From Pseudaminobacter soli (ex Li et al. 2025) (GTDB lineage: Bacteria > Pseudomonadota > Alphaproteobacteria > Rhizobiales > Rhizobiaceae), in assembly GCF_029892515.1 (NCBI RefSeq), contig NZ_JARXVF010000003.1, positions 248,001 to 312,000 of the forward strand: a stretch of DNA of 64,000 nucleotides, written 5' to 3'. The notes beneath the pieces were generated by a model. That model made no database searches, was not told where the DNA came from, and saw nothing but the letters and a program-made list of their open reading frames with translations. Below, piece after piece: positions 1-10,414 of the stretch (positions are counted from its first letter, which is position 1; each line of letters opens with the position of its first letter). The translations under genes and the position numbers were made by a program.

Positions 1-665
1 TCGAGAATGTCGCGAATGGCGTCGGAAACATCCTCGTCCTCGCGATGGACGAGCCGCTCGCTCATTTCGACCACGGTGACCTCGCTGCCGAAGCGGCGAT
101 ACATCTGCGCGAATTCCAGCCCGACATAGCTGCCGCCGATGACGACGAGATGGCGGGGCAGGATGTCGAGATCGAGGATCGTGGTGTTGGTGAGATGCTT
201 CACCTGGTTTACGCCGGGCATGTCCGGCACGTTCGCCCTGCCGCCGACATTGATGAAGATGCGATCCGACACCAGCGTCTCGTCGCCCACCCGGACCTCA
301 TGTGGCGAAATGAACGTCGCATGGTCTTCGTAGACCGTGCAGCGCTCCATGCCCTTCAGCCAGTTCTCCAGGCCGCGGCGCGCATTTCCCGACACGGCAT
401 CCTTGCGCGCCTTGACCGCCTTCATGTCGACCCCGACCGGGTCGCCCAATGTCACGCCATAATCGGCGGCGCGGCGGGCCAGATGGGCGGCATAGGCGCT
501 GGCGACGAGCGTCTTGGTCGGAGTGCATCCGGTGTTGACGCAAGTGCCGCCGATCAGTTTTCGTTCAATGATGGCAACGCTCATGCCCGCCGCGGTGAGA
601 CGGCCGGCAAGCGGCGGCCCCGCCTGGCCGGTACCGATGATGATGGCGTCGAAGCGCGTGCTCAT
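1..665 (-). CDS. Class I pyridine nucleotide-disulfide oxidoreductase (mercuric-reductase-like flavoprotein), partial
   Basis: The ATG is at 665 and the gene runs left off the window, so only about 221 N-terminal residues are seen. An FAD-binding Rossmann motif (GTGQAG, residues 11-16) is followed by the redox-active disulfide CVNTGC (Cys42 and Cys47) in the GGTCVNTGCTPTK context. This is the class I flavoprotein reductase signature shared by mercuric reductases, dihydrolipoamide dehydrogenases and glutathione reductases. The spacing and the TPTK ending fit the MerA-like hypothetical subgroup better than glutathione reductase. No N-terminal metal-binding HMA domain precedes it. Its ATG overlaps the stop of the upstream DUF4126 gene (ATGA), so the two are probably translationally coupled. 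The substrate cannot be told from this fragment. Confidence 0.85.
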   Translation of the reverse strand, partial: MSTRFDAIIIGTGQAGPPLAGRLTAAGMSVAIIERKLIGGTCVNTGCTPTKTLVASAYAAHLARRAADYGVTLGDPVGVDMKAVKARKDAVSGNARRGLENWLKGMERCTVYEDHATFISPHEVRVGDETLVSDRIFINVGGRANVPDMPGVNQVKHLTNTTILDLDILPRHLVVIGGSYVGLEFAQMYRRFGSEVTVVEMSERLVHREDEDVSDAIRDIL

Positions 666-1129
666 AGCGCCGTCCGGACAATCAGATAGGCGCCGACGAT
701 GGCGACGGCGTCTTCGAGGATCGCGATCGGCGTGTCATTGCCGCCGATGGCCGCGACAAGCCGCTTCCTCGCCTGATGGCCGCCGAGCGTGCCGATCACC
801 GCGCCGACTGCGCCCGCGATCAGCCCGCCGAGTGGCTTGCCGCCGGCAGTGCCGAGGACCGCCCCGCAAAACGCCCCGCTGACGATCCGTGCGCTGAACT
901 GCTGCGGCACGGTCCGGCTTGGCGTACTGGGCAGCTGGTCGGCGATGAGTTCGATGACCGCGAAGATGCTGAAGATATAGGGCGTGAAGCGATAGCCCAT
1001 GAAGGCTGCCCAGCTGCCTTGTACGGGCAGCCAACCAAGAAAGGCGGCCCAGCTGACGGCAGCCGGCGCCATCATCGTCCGCAATCCGGCAATGATGCCG
1101 ATGAAAAGTGCAAAGAGATAAATCGACAT
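662..1129 (-). CDS. DUF4126 family membrane protein
   Basis: This 155-residue protein is hydrophobic nearly throughout. It opens with MSIYLFALFIGIIAGLRTM and has Gly/Ala-rich membrane segments including a GGLIAGAVGAVIGTLGG stretch, matching the DUF4126 family. The function is unknown; it is an inner-membrane protein by composition. The ATG at 1129 was chosen because GGGAAAC lies just upstream and because the sequence before it reads as non-coding, although the frame stays open further upstream. It overlaps the following flavoprotein gene by 4 nt, suggesting a two-gene operon. Confidence 0.75.
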   Translation of the reverse strand: MSIYLFALFIGIIAGLRTMMAPAAVSWAAFLGWLPVQGSWAAFMGYRFTPYIFSIFAVIELIADQLPSTPSRTVPQQFSARIVSGAFCGAVLGTAGGKPLGGLIAGAVGAVIGTLGGHQARKRLVAAIGGNDTPIAILEDAVAIVGAYLIVRTAL

Positions 1130-1221
1130 GCTGTTTCCCGCTTGAAGGCCTCGATGGGGCGACGGTTTTGAACGGCGGCAGTCGGTTTTCGGTGAGATTT
1201 GTAAGCTTCTGCGATAATGAC

Positions 1222-1251
1222 TAGATCGGCGTCTACTCGGCTCCTTGTCAA
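1222..1251 (-). promoter_or_regulatory. Candidate sigma-70 promoter for the DUF4126/flavoprotein operon
   Basis: On the minus strand a perfect -35 box TTGACA (1251-1246) is followed after 17-18 nt by CGATCT/GATCTA, a weak -10. It lies about 95 nt upstream of the DUF4126 start in the 234-nt divergent gap. The -10 is poor, so this is tentative. Confidence 0.35.
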
Positions 1252-1363
1252 GTGTAGTGTAGGGCAGCAAAAAGGCCACGATTTCGCGCGGACCGACCTG
1301 GGCTGAGCGAGCGTAACGCGCAAATGCCTTGCCCTTCGGGCGCGAATCCTGTCTGTCGAAGCC

Positions 1364-2491
1364 ATGGAATTCTCTCCTCAACAGGATGCCGCCTTGCAGG
1401 CGGTGGCGAAATGGCTGAAGGGCGGCCGGCCGCAGGTTTTTCGGCTGTTCGGCTATGCCGGCACGGGCAAGACGACGCTGGCGCGCTATTTCGCCGAGCA
1501 TGTCGACGGGCAGGTGCAGTTTGCCGCCTTCACCGGCAAGGCAGCTCAGGTGCTGCGCTCCAAGGGCGCCACCAACGCCCGCACCATCCACTCACTGATC
1601 TACCGCCCGCGCGGCGAGGAAGCGGTGGAGGACGAGACGACCGGCAAGACCTCGATGTCGCCGACCTTCTCGCTCAATCGCCAGAGCCCGATTGCCAAGG
1701 CGGCGCTGGTCGTCATCGACGAATGCTCGATGGTGGACGAGGAATTGGGGCGCGACCTCTTATCCTTCGGCACACCGATCCTGGTGCTGGGCGATCCCGG
1801 CCAGCTGCCGCCGATTTCGGGTGGCGGCTTCTTCACCGAGCACGAGCCGGATTTCCTGCTGACCGAAATCCACCGCCAGGCGCGCGACAACCCGATCATC
1901 AATCTGGCGCTCGACGTTCGCGAAGGGCGCGAGTTCATGCGCGGCGATTACGGCACCGCGCAGGTCATCGGCAAGGAGCAGGTCACGCAGGATCTGGTGC
2001 TGTCGGCTGACCAGGTGCTGGTCGGCACCAATCGGACGCGCAAGCGCTACAATGGGCGCCTGCGCGAACTCAAAGGCTTTACAGCGAGCTACCCGCAGGC
2101 CGGCGACAAGCTGGTTTGCCTGCGCAACGATCCGGCCAAGGGCCTGCTCAACGGCTCGCTGTGGAAGGTCATGACGTCGTCGCGAGAGACGGTGAAGCCT
2201 GGCATCAATCTGCTGGTTTCGCCCGAAGAAGACGATCCCGACCGCGGCGTTGCCAAGATCAAGCTGCTCAAGGCAGCATTCGAGAGCCCGGACGAAGAGA
2301 TTCCCTGGCAGCAGAAGAAACGCTACGACGATTTCGACTACGGCTATGCGCTGACCGTGCACAAGGCACAGGGTTCGCAGTGGAACAACGTCGTCCTGTT
2401 CGACGAGAGCTTTGCGTTCAAGGACACGCGCCAGCGCTGGCTTTACACGGCAATCACCCGCGCGGCCGAGCGTCTGACGATCGTCCGTTAG
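1364..2491 (+). CDS. RecD-like ATP-dependent DNA helicase (superfamily 1)
   Basis: This 375-residue SF1 helicase has Walker A GYAGTGKT (residues 30-37), a DE box (VVIDECSMVD, about 117-126), a GDPGQLPP motif (about 143-150) and a C-terminal UvrD_C_2-type motif TVHKAQGSQW near residue 330. It matches the AAA_30/RecD-like family, which is much shorter than the RecD subunit of RecBCD. No recB or recC lies nearby, so it is probably a stand-alone DNA repair or recombination helicase. No strong ribosome binding site precedes the ATG. Confidence 0.85.
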   Translation: MEFSPQQDAALQAVAKWLKGGRPQVFRLFGYAGTGKTTLARYFAEHVDGQVQFAAFTGKAAQVLRSKGATNARTIHSLIYRPRGEEAVEDETTGKTSMSPTFSLNRQSPIAKAALVVIDECSMVDEELGRDLLSFGTPILVLGDPGQLPPISGGGFFTEHEPDFLLTEIHRQARDNPIINLALDVREGREFMRGDYGTAQVIGKEQVTQDLVLSADQVLVGTNRTRKRYNGRLRELKGFTASYPQAGDKLVCLRNDPAKGLLNGSLWKVMTSSRETVKPGINLLVSPEEDDPDRGVAKIKLLKAAFESPDEEIPWQQKKRYDDFDYGYALTVHKAQGSQWNNVVLFDESFAFKDTRQRWLYTAITRAAERLTIVR

Positions 2492-2533
2492 CCACGTTGC
2501 CGGCTGCTGCGAGGCTAGCCGCCTACCGTCGTC

Positions 2534-3406
2534 TTACTCGATGATTTCGAAAAGCAGCGCGGTCGCGTCGTCGCTCATCTTGAAGCGCGGATATTTCACG
2601 CCGTCGGGATCCTCGACCCGTTCGATCCGACGCAGCTCGTCGAGCAGCGTCGAAAGGCCATTTTCGCGCGCGGCGGCAACGAGTTCCTGCGGGCTGTAGC
2701 GCAGATACTGGTCGGCAAGGGCGGCAAAGCCGTCGCTGCACAGAAGACCGGTTGCGGGCAAAGCGGGGTTGAGCATCTCGCTGGCCAGATGGTTGCCGGC
2801 CTCGGGCTCGACGCCAAGCGTCCACACACCTGAAGCGGGGCTGTTGTAAGCGGCGCGGCGGCGGCGCAGTTCGTCGCGCACCGTAGGCTCATCGGCCAAT
2901 GCCTGATAGGCGGAAAAGCCGCCGGCATGGGCAAGCGCCAGCCGCGCGCCCTCGCGTTCGGCCTGTGCTGCGCCCTTGAGCGCGCTGGTTTCGATGACCT
3001 TGCCGTCGGCGCCGATGAGAAACAGCCGGCAGTCGCCGAGCCCATGGGTGACGAGCTCTTCGTCCTCGATCCGCACGATCTGGAAACTCGCGACCGGCAG
3101 GTTCCACGGCTCGATCGGCAGGGCGTGGGCCGCTTCATGCACGACATTGGCGGCGCAGGCGTTGAACTCCTGCACGATCTCGGCCATTTCCCGGCCGGGC
3201 CGCACCATCTGCTCGAAGGAGCTCTGGGCGAACTGGGCCAGCCAGGCGGCGTCCGAGCCGTGCAGGCCGACGATGCTCTTGCCGCCGAGGCCGGTGGCGC
3301 CGTCTATGACGAATGCGCAAGTGGCATTGCCGCCCGCAGCGTCCTCATTGGGGCGCGAGGCCGACCCAGCGTCTGAGATCGAATCGATGATGCGTATGTT
3401 TGGCAT
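2534..3406 (-). CDS. PP2C-family serine/threonine phosphatase
   Basis: This is a 290-residue protein from the ATG at 3406; the frame is open up to 3481, but MPNIRIID fits the domain edge best. Metal-binding PP2C motifs are visible: RPNEDA near residue 20, FVIDGATGLG with Asp35-Gly36, LCSDGFAAL near 220 and MSDDATAL near 278. It probably removes phosphate from Ser/Thr in the cytoplasm using two Mn/Mg ions. No kinase partner is adjacent. The next gene upstream on the same strand encodes a STAS/SpoIIAA-like protein 64 nt away. That pairing is reminiscent of partner-switching modules, but this is only an inference. Confidence 0.8.
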   Translation of the reverse strand: MPNIRIIDSISDAGSASRPNEDAAGGNATCAFVIDGATGLGGKSIVGLHGSDAAWLAQFAQSSFEQMVRPGREMAEIVQEFNACAANVVHEAAHALPIEPWNLPVASFQIVRIEDEELVTHGLGDCRLFLIGADGKVIETSALKGAAQAEREGARLALAHAGGFSAYQALADEPTVRDELRRRRAAYNSPASGVWTLGVEPEAGNHLASEMLNPALPATGLLCSDGFAALADQYLRYSPQELVAAARENGLSTLLDELRRIERVEDPDGVKYPRFKMSDDATALLFEIIE

Positions 3407-3470
3407 GGTGGATGCGGTGTCGCGTGGGGCCGTGACGGCAATGTGACCGCAGGCCCTGGCGACTGCAATG

Positions 3471-3875
3471 CTATTCGTCATCCACAGGAAGCGCGTCGAT
3501 CCACGACCAGGCCTTTTCCTCTTCCTCGGAGGCGAAGTGCCGGATCTCCACCGTGGTGGCGATCACAAGCAGGGCCCTGGCATAGATCGTCCAGTTGGGT
3601 TCACCGACGGCGGCGCAGCGGCGCACATGCACCAGCGCATGTTGGCGGCCTTCGCTGCGCGTTTTCCTGGCAACATCCAGCCATTCGGCCCCGTCGTAAT
3701 CGACGATGCGGATCAGCAGGTCGATCCTGTCGTGAAGCTCGTATGCACCCTCCAGTAGGCCGTAGAGGTTTTCGATGTCGGCCGCCGTGATGCGTCCCGT
3801 AAGTTCAAAGGCATAGGCATCAGGGCGGTTCGTCTCGATACGGCGAACGGCTGGGACAAAGTCGGCCATGCCCAT
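3471..3875 (-). CDS. STAS/SEC14-fold SpoIIAA-like protein (PF11964 type)
   Basis: This is a 134-residue soluble protein. The start at 3875 is fixed by a very strong Shine-Dalgarno (AAAGGAGGTG) 5 nt upstream; the frame is open further but lacks such a signal. The pattern (AYAFELTGRITAADIENLY, then LLIRIVDYDGAEW, then VRRCAAVGEPNW, then EIRHFASEEEEKAWSWI) is that of the SpoIIAA-like family, which shares the STAS/SEC14 fold. I see no clear phosphorylatable Ser in a canonical anti-sigma antagonist DSxG motif. It lies upstream of the PP2C gene on the same strand. Confidence 0.75.
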   Translation of the reverse strand: MGMADFVPAVRRIETNRPDAYAFELTGRITAADIENLYGLLEGAYELHDRIDLLIRIVDYDGAEWLDVARKTRSEGRQHALVHVRRCAAVGEPNWTIYARALLVIATTVEIRHFASEEEEKAWSWIDALPVDDE

Positions 3876-4019
3876 CGAAAGCACCTCCTTTTGGATGCGG
3901 ATGGTCACAAAGCTGGAACACACAAAGCCGCTGTCTGTTCCCGCAGGACGCGCTATAGAAGTCGAGGGCCAGCACCATATTAATAGGTATTGGCTCCAGC
4001 CGAAAAACAGGTCGCAGAC

Positions 4020-4760
4020 ATGCCCGCAAAACTTTCCGTCAATCTGAATGCCGTCGCCTTGCTCCGTAACCGCCGCGACCTGCCGTGGCCCAGCGTGACG
4101 GGGCTGGGACGTGCCGCCCTGACTGCCTGCGCGCACGGATTGACCGTGCATCCGCGCCCCGACGAGCGCCATACGCGCTTTTCAGACCTGCCAGAATTGC
4201 GGGCGCTGATCGACGACGAGTTCCCCAAGGCCGAGTTCAACGTCGAGGGCTATCCGACCGAGGACTTCCTGCAGTTGGTGGAAAAGCACCAGCCGGACCA
4301 GGTCACGCTGGTGCCTGATGATCCGTCGCAGCCCACGTCCGACCACGGCTGGAACTTCGTCGAACAGCAGGCGTTTTTGACCTCGATTGTCAAAAGATTG
4401 AAGAAAAGCGGGTTCCGCGTGTCGCTGTTTTCCGATGCCGACCCGTCCCAGGTTTCCGCTGCCCGCGACACCGGCGCCGATCGCATCGAGCTTTACACGG
4501 GGCCCTATGGCGGTTGCCATTCCGATCCCGAAAGGGCTGCCAGGGAATTGGAAAAGGTCGGGAAAACGGCAGATGCGGCAATGGCTGCGGGGCTTGCGGT
4601 CAATGCCGGGCACGACCTTGTCGTGGCCAACCTGCCGGCGTTGATCAAGCGCATACCTGACCTGGCCGAAGTTTCGATCGGCCATGGACTCACGGCAGAT
4701 GCATTGGAATACGGCATGGCCGAGACGACCCGGCGTTTTTTGAGGGCGTGTGGCTGGTAA
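4020..4760 (+). CDS. pdxJ: Pyridoxine 5'-phosphate synthase
   Basis: This 246-residue TIM-barrel enzyme makes pyridoxine 5'-phosphate from 1-deoxyxylulose 5-phosphate and 3-amino-2-oxopropyl phosphate. Visible motifs are [15 protein letters not shown] at the N terminus, [15 protein letters not shown], the [10 protein letters not shown] segment, [14 protein letters not shown] and [12 protein letters not shown], ending with [13 protein letters not shown]. The N-terminal motif has Asn-Ala where many PdxJ proteins have Asp-His, which I recall as typical of the rhizobial subclass. The ATG at 4020 (MPAKLSVN) was preferred over one at 3990. It is monocistronic by appearance. Confidence 0.9.
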   Translation: MPAKLSVNLNAVALLRNRRDLPWPSVTGLGRAALTACAHGLTVHPRPDERHTRFSDLPELRALIDDEFPKAEFNVEGYPTEDFLQLVEKHQPDQVTLVPDDPSQPTSDHGWNFVEQQAFLTSIVKRLKKSGFRVSLFSDADPSQVSAARDTGADRIELYTGPYGGCHSDPERAARELEKVGKTADAAMAAGLAVNAGHDLVVANLPALIKRIPDLAEVSIGHGLTADALEYGMAETTRRFLRACGW

Positions 4761-4780
4761 AGGTGTAAGGATGACATACG

Positions 4781-4878
4781 GCGCCGCTCGCCCGATCGGG
4801 CGAGCAAAGGACGCTGTAACACTTTGAAACTACGCATAATCCTTTCCAGAAATCGATTCCGATTTCGGGGGTTATGCG
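4781..4878 (+). repeat. Palindromic dispersed intergenic repeat, copy A
   Basis: A ~98-bp element lies between pdxJ and kup. It contains a perfect 20-nt palindrome at 4786-4805, a core reading CTGTAACACTTTGAA, and a hairpin bounded by GCATAATCC and GGGTTATGC. An inverted copy lies at 22713-22806. The layout resembles the RIME/REP-type mosaic repeats of rhizobia. Confidence 0.85.
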
Positions 4879-4966
4879 GTAGCCTGCGGCGAGCTGACGC
4901 AACGAGGCAGTTGCTATTCTCGCTCAGCAGGAGTAGAGGACCCGCCGCCTCATCGGAGTGTCATAA

Positions 4967-6889
4967 ATGGCCCATACCAACCTTGGTACTGAGGCGGAAC
5001 AAATCCAACATACGACGCCTGCGACCCTTGAAGCGCAAAATACCAAGCTGCTTATGCTTGGCGCGCTGGGCGTCGTTTATGGCGATATCGGAACGAGCCC
5101 GATTTATGCTTTTCGCGAAGCGCTGGTTGCTTCGTCGGGCGGTGGATCGGTGGCGTCCGAGGAGTCCGTTTACGGCGTCCTTTCGCTCATCATCTGGGCG
5201 CTGACCCTCATCGTCACGATCAAATATGTGATCTTCGTGCTCCGGGCCGACAACCATGGAGAGGGTGGTACGCTGTCGTTGATGGCGCTCGCCAGGACGG
5301 CTTTGCACAAGCGCTCAACCCTGATCCTGGGCGCCGGTATTGTCGGGGCGGCGCTGTTCTTCGGCGACTCCTTGATCACGCCCGCGATCTCGGTTCTGTC
5401 GGCGGTCGAAGGCATGGAAGTCGTGACGCCGACTTTCAAACCCTATGTCGTGCCGCTCACCCTGGTGGTCCTGGCCATTCTGTTCGCCGTCCAGCGCGTT
5501 GGCACGGACCGTGTCGCGTCGGTGTTCGGGCCGATTATGCTGCTCTGGTTCCTGTTCATCGGTCTGTCGGGGCTAAGGCACATCGTCGACGCACCGTCGG
5601 TCCTGATGGCGCTCAACCCGACCTATATCGTCTATCTCCTGTCGGACTCTCCGGGCGTTGCCTTCGTCACCGTGGGCGCGATCTTCCTGGCGGTGACCGG
5701 CGCTGAAGCACTTTACGCCGATCTCGGCCACTTTGGCCGCCGACCCATCGTGCTGGCGTGGCTGGCGATCGTCTTTCCTTGCCTGCTGCTCAACTATTTC
5801 GGCCAGGGCGCCTATGTGCTGGCCAATGGCGGCAAGGTCAGTCGTCCTTTCTTCGAGATGAACGAGGGCTGGGCCCTGTTGCCGATGGTGCTCTTTGCGA
5901 CGGTCGCCACCGTGATCGCGAGCCAGGCGGTCATTTCCGGCGCCTATTCGCTGACCCGCCAGGCGGTGCAGCTCAACCTGTTGCCGCGGCTCGTGATCAT
6001 GCACACGTCGGAAACGCAGCTCGGGCAGATTTACATGCCGCGCGTCAATTTCCTGTTGGCGGTCGGCGTGATGCTTTTGGTCGTCGGCTTCCAGCAGTCG
6101 AGCAACCTGGCCTCGGCCTATGGTATTTCCGTCACCGGCAACATGGTGGTGACCACCGCCTTGATGTTCGTGGTCATGCGGCGCCTGTGGAAGTGGCCGC
6201 TGTGGGTGGTGGCTGGCCTGACGCTGCTGTTCGGCGTGGTCGATTTTGGCTTCTTCGCCTCCAACATCGTCAAGGTGCGGGAAGGCGGCTGGGTCTCGCT
6301 GGTGGTGGCGGCAATCGTCATTACCGTGATGTGGACCTGGGTGCGCGGCAGCCGGCTGCTGTTCGAAAAAACCCGCAAGAACGAAGTGCCGCTCGACTTC
6401 CTGGCCGAGAATCTCGGCAGGAAGCCGCCGCAGGTCGTGCCCGGCACGGCCGTCTTCCTCACCAGCGACCCGTCCAGCGCCCCCACGGCCCTGATGCACA
6501 GCCTCAAGCACTATAAGGTGCTGCACGAGAACAATGTGATCCTGTCGGTCGTTACCGCTTCGTCACCCTATGTTCCGCCCAGCGAGCGGGTGAAGATGGA
6601 GAAAATAAACGACCTCTTCATGCGCGTGTCACTGACCTTCGGCTATATGGAACACCCGAATATCCCGAAGGCGCTGGCCATATGCCGCAAGCTGGGCTGG
6701 AAGTTCGACATCATGGACACGTCGTTCTTCCTGTCGCGGCGCTCGCTGAAACCTTCGCCCAATTCCGGCATGCCTGGCTGGCAGGATCGGCTGTTCATCG
6801 GGCTGGCCCGCACCGCATCCGACGCCACGGAATATTTCCAGATTCCGACCGGGCGCGTGGTTGAGATCGGCACCCAGGTCACCGTCTAG
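4967..6889 (+). CDS. kup: Low-affinity potassium transport system protein Kup
   Basis: This 640-residue integral membrane protein has the typical Kup length and order: about 12 membrane segments in residues 30-440, then a C-terminal cytoplasmic domain. The N-terminal signature [19 protein letters not shown] and the downstream [19 protein letters not shown] are diagnostic of the KUP/HAK/KT family. It takes up K+ together with protons. A GGAGTGTCATAA site precedes the ATG. Rhizobia often carry several Kup paralogues; only this one is in the window. Confidence 0.93.
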   Translation: MAHTNLGTEAEQIQHTTPATLEAQNTKLLMLGALGVVYGDIGTSPIYAFREALVASSGGGSVASEESVYGVLSLIIWALTLIVTIKYVIFVLRADNHGEGGTLSLMALARTALHKRSTLILGAGIVGAALFFGDSLITPAISVLSAVEGMEVVTPTFKPYVVPLTLVVLAILFAVQRVGTDRVASVFGPIMLLWFLFIGLSGLRHIVDAPSVLMALNPTYIVYLLSDSPGVAFVTVGAIFLAVTGAEALYADLGHFGRRPIVLAWLAIVFPCLLLNYFGQGAYVLANGGKVSRPFFEMNEGWALLPMVLFATVATVIASQAVISGAYSLTRQAVQLNLLPRLVIMHTSETQLGQIYMPRVNFLLAVGVMLLVVGFQQSSNLASAYGISVTGNMVVTTALMFVVMRRLWKWPLWVVAGLTLLFGVVDFGFFASNIVKVREGGWVSLVVAAIVITVMWTWVRGSRLLFEKTRKNEVPLDFLAENLGRKPPQVVPGTAVFLTSDPSSAPTALMHSLKHYKVLHENNVILSVVTASSPYVPPSERVKMEKINDLFMRVSLTFGYMEHPNIPKALAICRKLGWKFDIMDTSFFLSRRSLKPSPNSGMPGWQDRLFIGLARTASDATEYFQIPTGRVVEIGTQVTV

Positions 6890-6920
6890 GGAGCTTTCCG
6901 CCTCGACTGGCTTTTCAGAT

Positions 6921-6949
6921 ACGGCCTGGCGCTACCTGCGTCAGGCCGT
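6921..6949 (+). terminator. Stem-loop downstream of kup
   Basis: The arms ACGGCCTGGCGC and GCGTCAGGCCGT pair over 12 bp (one G-T) around a 5-nt loop, starting 31 nt after the kup stop. No T-tract follows, so it may be a processing stop or a weak terminator rather than a canonical intrinsic one. Confidence 0.45.
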
Positions 6950-7050
6950 TCGCGTATATTGGCTCCGTGTATACTGGCGTTTAAGCCCAACAAAGGCGCT
7001 TGCCAAAGAGCGGCTGCTTCGTCATAACAAAGCAGAACCGTAACGTACGG

Positions 7051-7066
7051 TACGGCACATGCCGTA
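7051..7066 (+). promoter_or_regulatory. Candidate operator overlapping the TetR gene start region
   Basis: The inverted repeat TACGGCA-CA-TGCCGTA ends 3 nt before the TetR-family ATG and follows a partial direct repeat (ACGTACGG). The position covers the ribosome-binding region, which would suit autorepression. The site is inferred, not known. Confidence 0.4.
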
Positions 7067-7069
7067 TCG

Positions 7070-8804
<1,735 letters not shown>

Positions 8805-8882
8805 GCAGCCTCCCGAGGCTTCCCCCTCGCGCGTTCCGGCCAGACCGGGGTGCGCGGGGCTGTGGAGCGAAAAGGATGTTGC

Positions 8883-8899
8883 GAGGACTTTTAGTCCTC
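8883..8899 (+). repeat. Small hairpin between ilvC and its terminator
   Basis: GAGGACT and AGTCCTC pair perfectly over 7 bp around a TTT loop, 10 nt before the main terminator hairpin. It is a second stem-loop in the ilvC 3' untranslated region. Confidence 0.5.
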
Positions 8900-8908
8900 T
8901 GACACGAC

Positions 8909-8941
8909 AAAGCCGGCGCCATTGGTCGCCGGCTTTTTTTT
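8909..8941 (+). terminator. Intrinsic terminator of ilvC
   Basis: AAGCCGGCG and CGCCGGCTT pair over 9 bp around a short loop and are followed by eight T residues. This is a canonical Rho-independent terminator about 105 nt after the ilvC stop. Confidence 0.9.
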
Positions 8942-8961
8942 GTTATGTGCGGCTTTGACGT

Positions 8962-9255
8962 TCAGCCGTAGTGCCAGCTCGGCTTGGGCTTGGTGCCGGT
9001 GAACTGCACGCCGATGCGGTCTTCCTTGCGCCAGCGCACCACCGCTTCATAGGCGATGCCGTCGACAGGCACATAAAGCAGGAATTCGGGCGGTATGCGC
9101 GAATCGATGGAGACCTTCAGCTCCGCGCCATCCTTGTGCATGTTGCGGATGACGCACTTGATCTCGGAGTTGGTGACGCCGGTAAGGATCGAAGCGCCCT
9201 TGAACACGCGTTGGCGATGCAGGCGCCGGCCTTCGGGGGCATCGGATTCCGTCAC
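8962..9255 (-). CDS. PilZ-domain protein
   Basis: This is a 97-residue single-domain protein. Residues 10-16 (RRLHRQR) supply the arginine-rich cyclic-di-GMP contact, followed by VFKGASI. The second PilZ motif (usually D/NxSxxG) appears as NMHKDGAEL near residues 38-46, so the serine is replaced. A VVRWRKEDRIGVQF beta-hairpin typical of PilZ ends the domain. The start is GTG at 9255, with CGGAG 8 nt upstream. It is probably a cyclic-di-GMP sensor or a degenerate PilZ protein; the target is unknown. Confidence 0.75.
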   Translation of the reverse strand: MTESDAPEGRRLHRQRVFKGASILTGVTNSEIKCVIRNMHKDGAELKVSIDSRIPPEFLLYVPVDGIAYEAVVRWRKEDRIGVQFTGTKPKPSWHYG

Positions 9256-9329
9256 GCAAAATGCTCCGTCATGCGTTCGACAGGGGGGCGAGGGCCGTTC
9301 TACTAACCATGGTTCAATAAAGGTTTAAG

Positions 9330-9356
9330 ACAAAACGGCGCCGCAAGGGCGCCGTT
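9330..9356 (-). terminator. Intrinsic terminator of the BA14K gene
   Basis: On the minus strand AACGGCGCC and GGCGCCGTT pair over 9 bp around CTTGC, followed by TTGTCTT. It lies 32 nt after the stop of the glycine-rich gene at 9388. Confidence 0.75.
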
Positions 9357-9387
9357 CTCTCAATTGATTTAGCCGTCAGAGCTGAGC

Positions 9388-10218
9388 TCAAATAGGCGAG
9401 ATGCACAGCCGACGCGGCCCATAAGCGGGCTGGAACGTATTGTCGGCTGCGCGATACGTCCGATAGTGGGCGAAGCACCAGGCGACATGGGAATCCGTGA
9501 CCGGCGTCGCATAGTAGTTGTAGTACGGGGAGTAGCTATAGTCGGTAAACAGCGGCAGGCCGAAGCCGAAGAAGGCGCCGTTGTCCCAGTCCCATCCATC
9601 GCCGTCGCCCCAGAAGTTGGCGCGCCAGTAGTTGCCACGCCAGCCATTGCCAATGCCGTGCCACCCGCCACGCCAGTAGTTGCCGCCGCGCCAGTAGTTA
9701 CCGCGCCAGCCATTGCCGCCGATGCCGTGCCATCCGCCGCGCCAGTCGTTGCCACGCCATCCACCTCCACCGACGCCGTGCCAGCCACCGCCATGCCAGC
9801 CGCCATTCCAGCCTCCCACGCCACGGAAGCCGCCGCCGCCGAAGCCGTGGAAGCCGCCACCGCCAAAACCGTGGAAGCCGCCGCCACCGTGCGGGAAGAA
9901 TCCGCCGCCGCCGAAGCCACCACCGTGGCCACCACCGCGGACAAGCTGCAGACCGCTGTCGGCATCACCGGGCTTGCGGAACAAGACAGCCGACTGCAAG
10001 CCGTTTTGGCCGCAACTTGCAGCGGTGCATGTAGGGTTTAAGAGGGTGCCATCCGTAGTATCCTGCGCCGGAAGCGTGTGGAACGCCTGGCCGGCCGCGT
10101 CGATTGTCGGAGCAATATCAGGAATTGAGGCGGAGTCGGCCATAGCCAACGCTGAAAACCCCGACAGCGTCCCAATGGTCAGCAACCCCGAACATGCGAG
10201 TGTCAGATAGCGTCTCAT
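9388..10218 (-). CDS. BA14K-family secreted glycine/tryptophan-rich repeat protein
   Basis: This is a 276-residue protein from the ATG at 10218, chosen because TTTGGAG lies 6 nt upstream (in-frame TTG and ATG codons lie at 10230 and 10224). A signal peptide occupies about residues 1-26, ending ALAMA. The middle is low-complexity: GGGGFHGFG units, then WRGN.WRGGWHGIG units. The C terminus HVAWCFAHYRTYRAADNTF followed by GPRRLC is the BA14K motif, known from a Brucella immunoreactive protein and its rhizobial relatives. It is probably periplasmic or surface-exposed. The function is not established. Confidence 0.8.
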   Translation of the reverse strand: MRRYLTLACSGLLTIGTLSGFSALAMADSASIPDIAPTIDAAGQAFHTLPAQDTTDGTLLNPTCTAASCGQNGLQSAVLFRKPGDADSGLQLVRGGGHGGGFGGGGFFPHGGGGFHGFGGGGFHGFGGGGFRGVGGWNGGWHGGGWHGVGGGGWRGNDWRGGWHGIGGNGWRGNYWRGGNYWRGGWHGIGNGWRGNYWRANFWGDGDGWDWDNGAFFGFGLPLFTDYSYSPYYNYYATPVTDSHVAWCFAHYRTYRAADNTFQPAYGPRRLCISPI

Positions 10219-10414
10219 TGTCATCTCCAAAGGAAAAAAGTCCGTAAGGGCGCACTCCGAGAAAACGACCTGCGGAGGTGATATGCGCGGTTAGGACTCG
10301 CAGTAACAACGGGTTACGAGTTGGTGGAGTTCCGTGATCGAGGGAAGCCGGTTGTAACGTTCGTGTGACGTACTACCTTGCCTTTCACGGCGCTTAGGAG
10401 CAAAGCTCACCGCC

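Noticed and set aside
1130-1591. N-terminal extension of the DUF4126 gene up to 1591
   Set aside because: The extra 154 residues would run through the divergent promoter region and into the helicase gene, and have no family similarity. The ATG at 1129 has a ribosome binding site.
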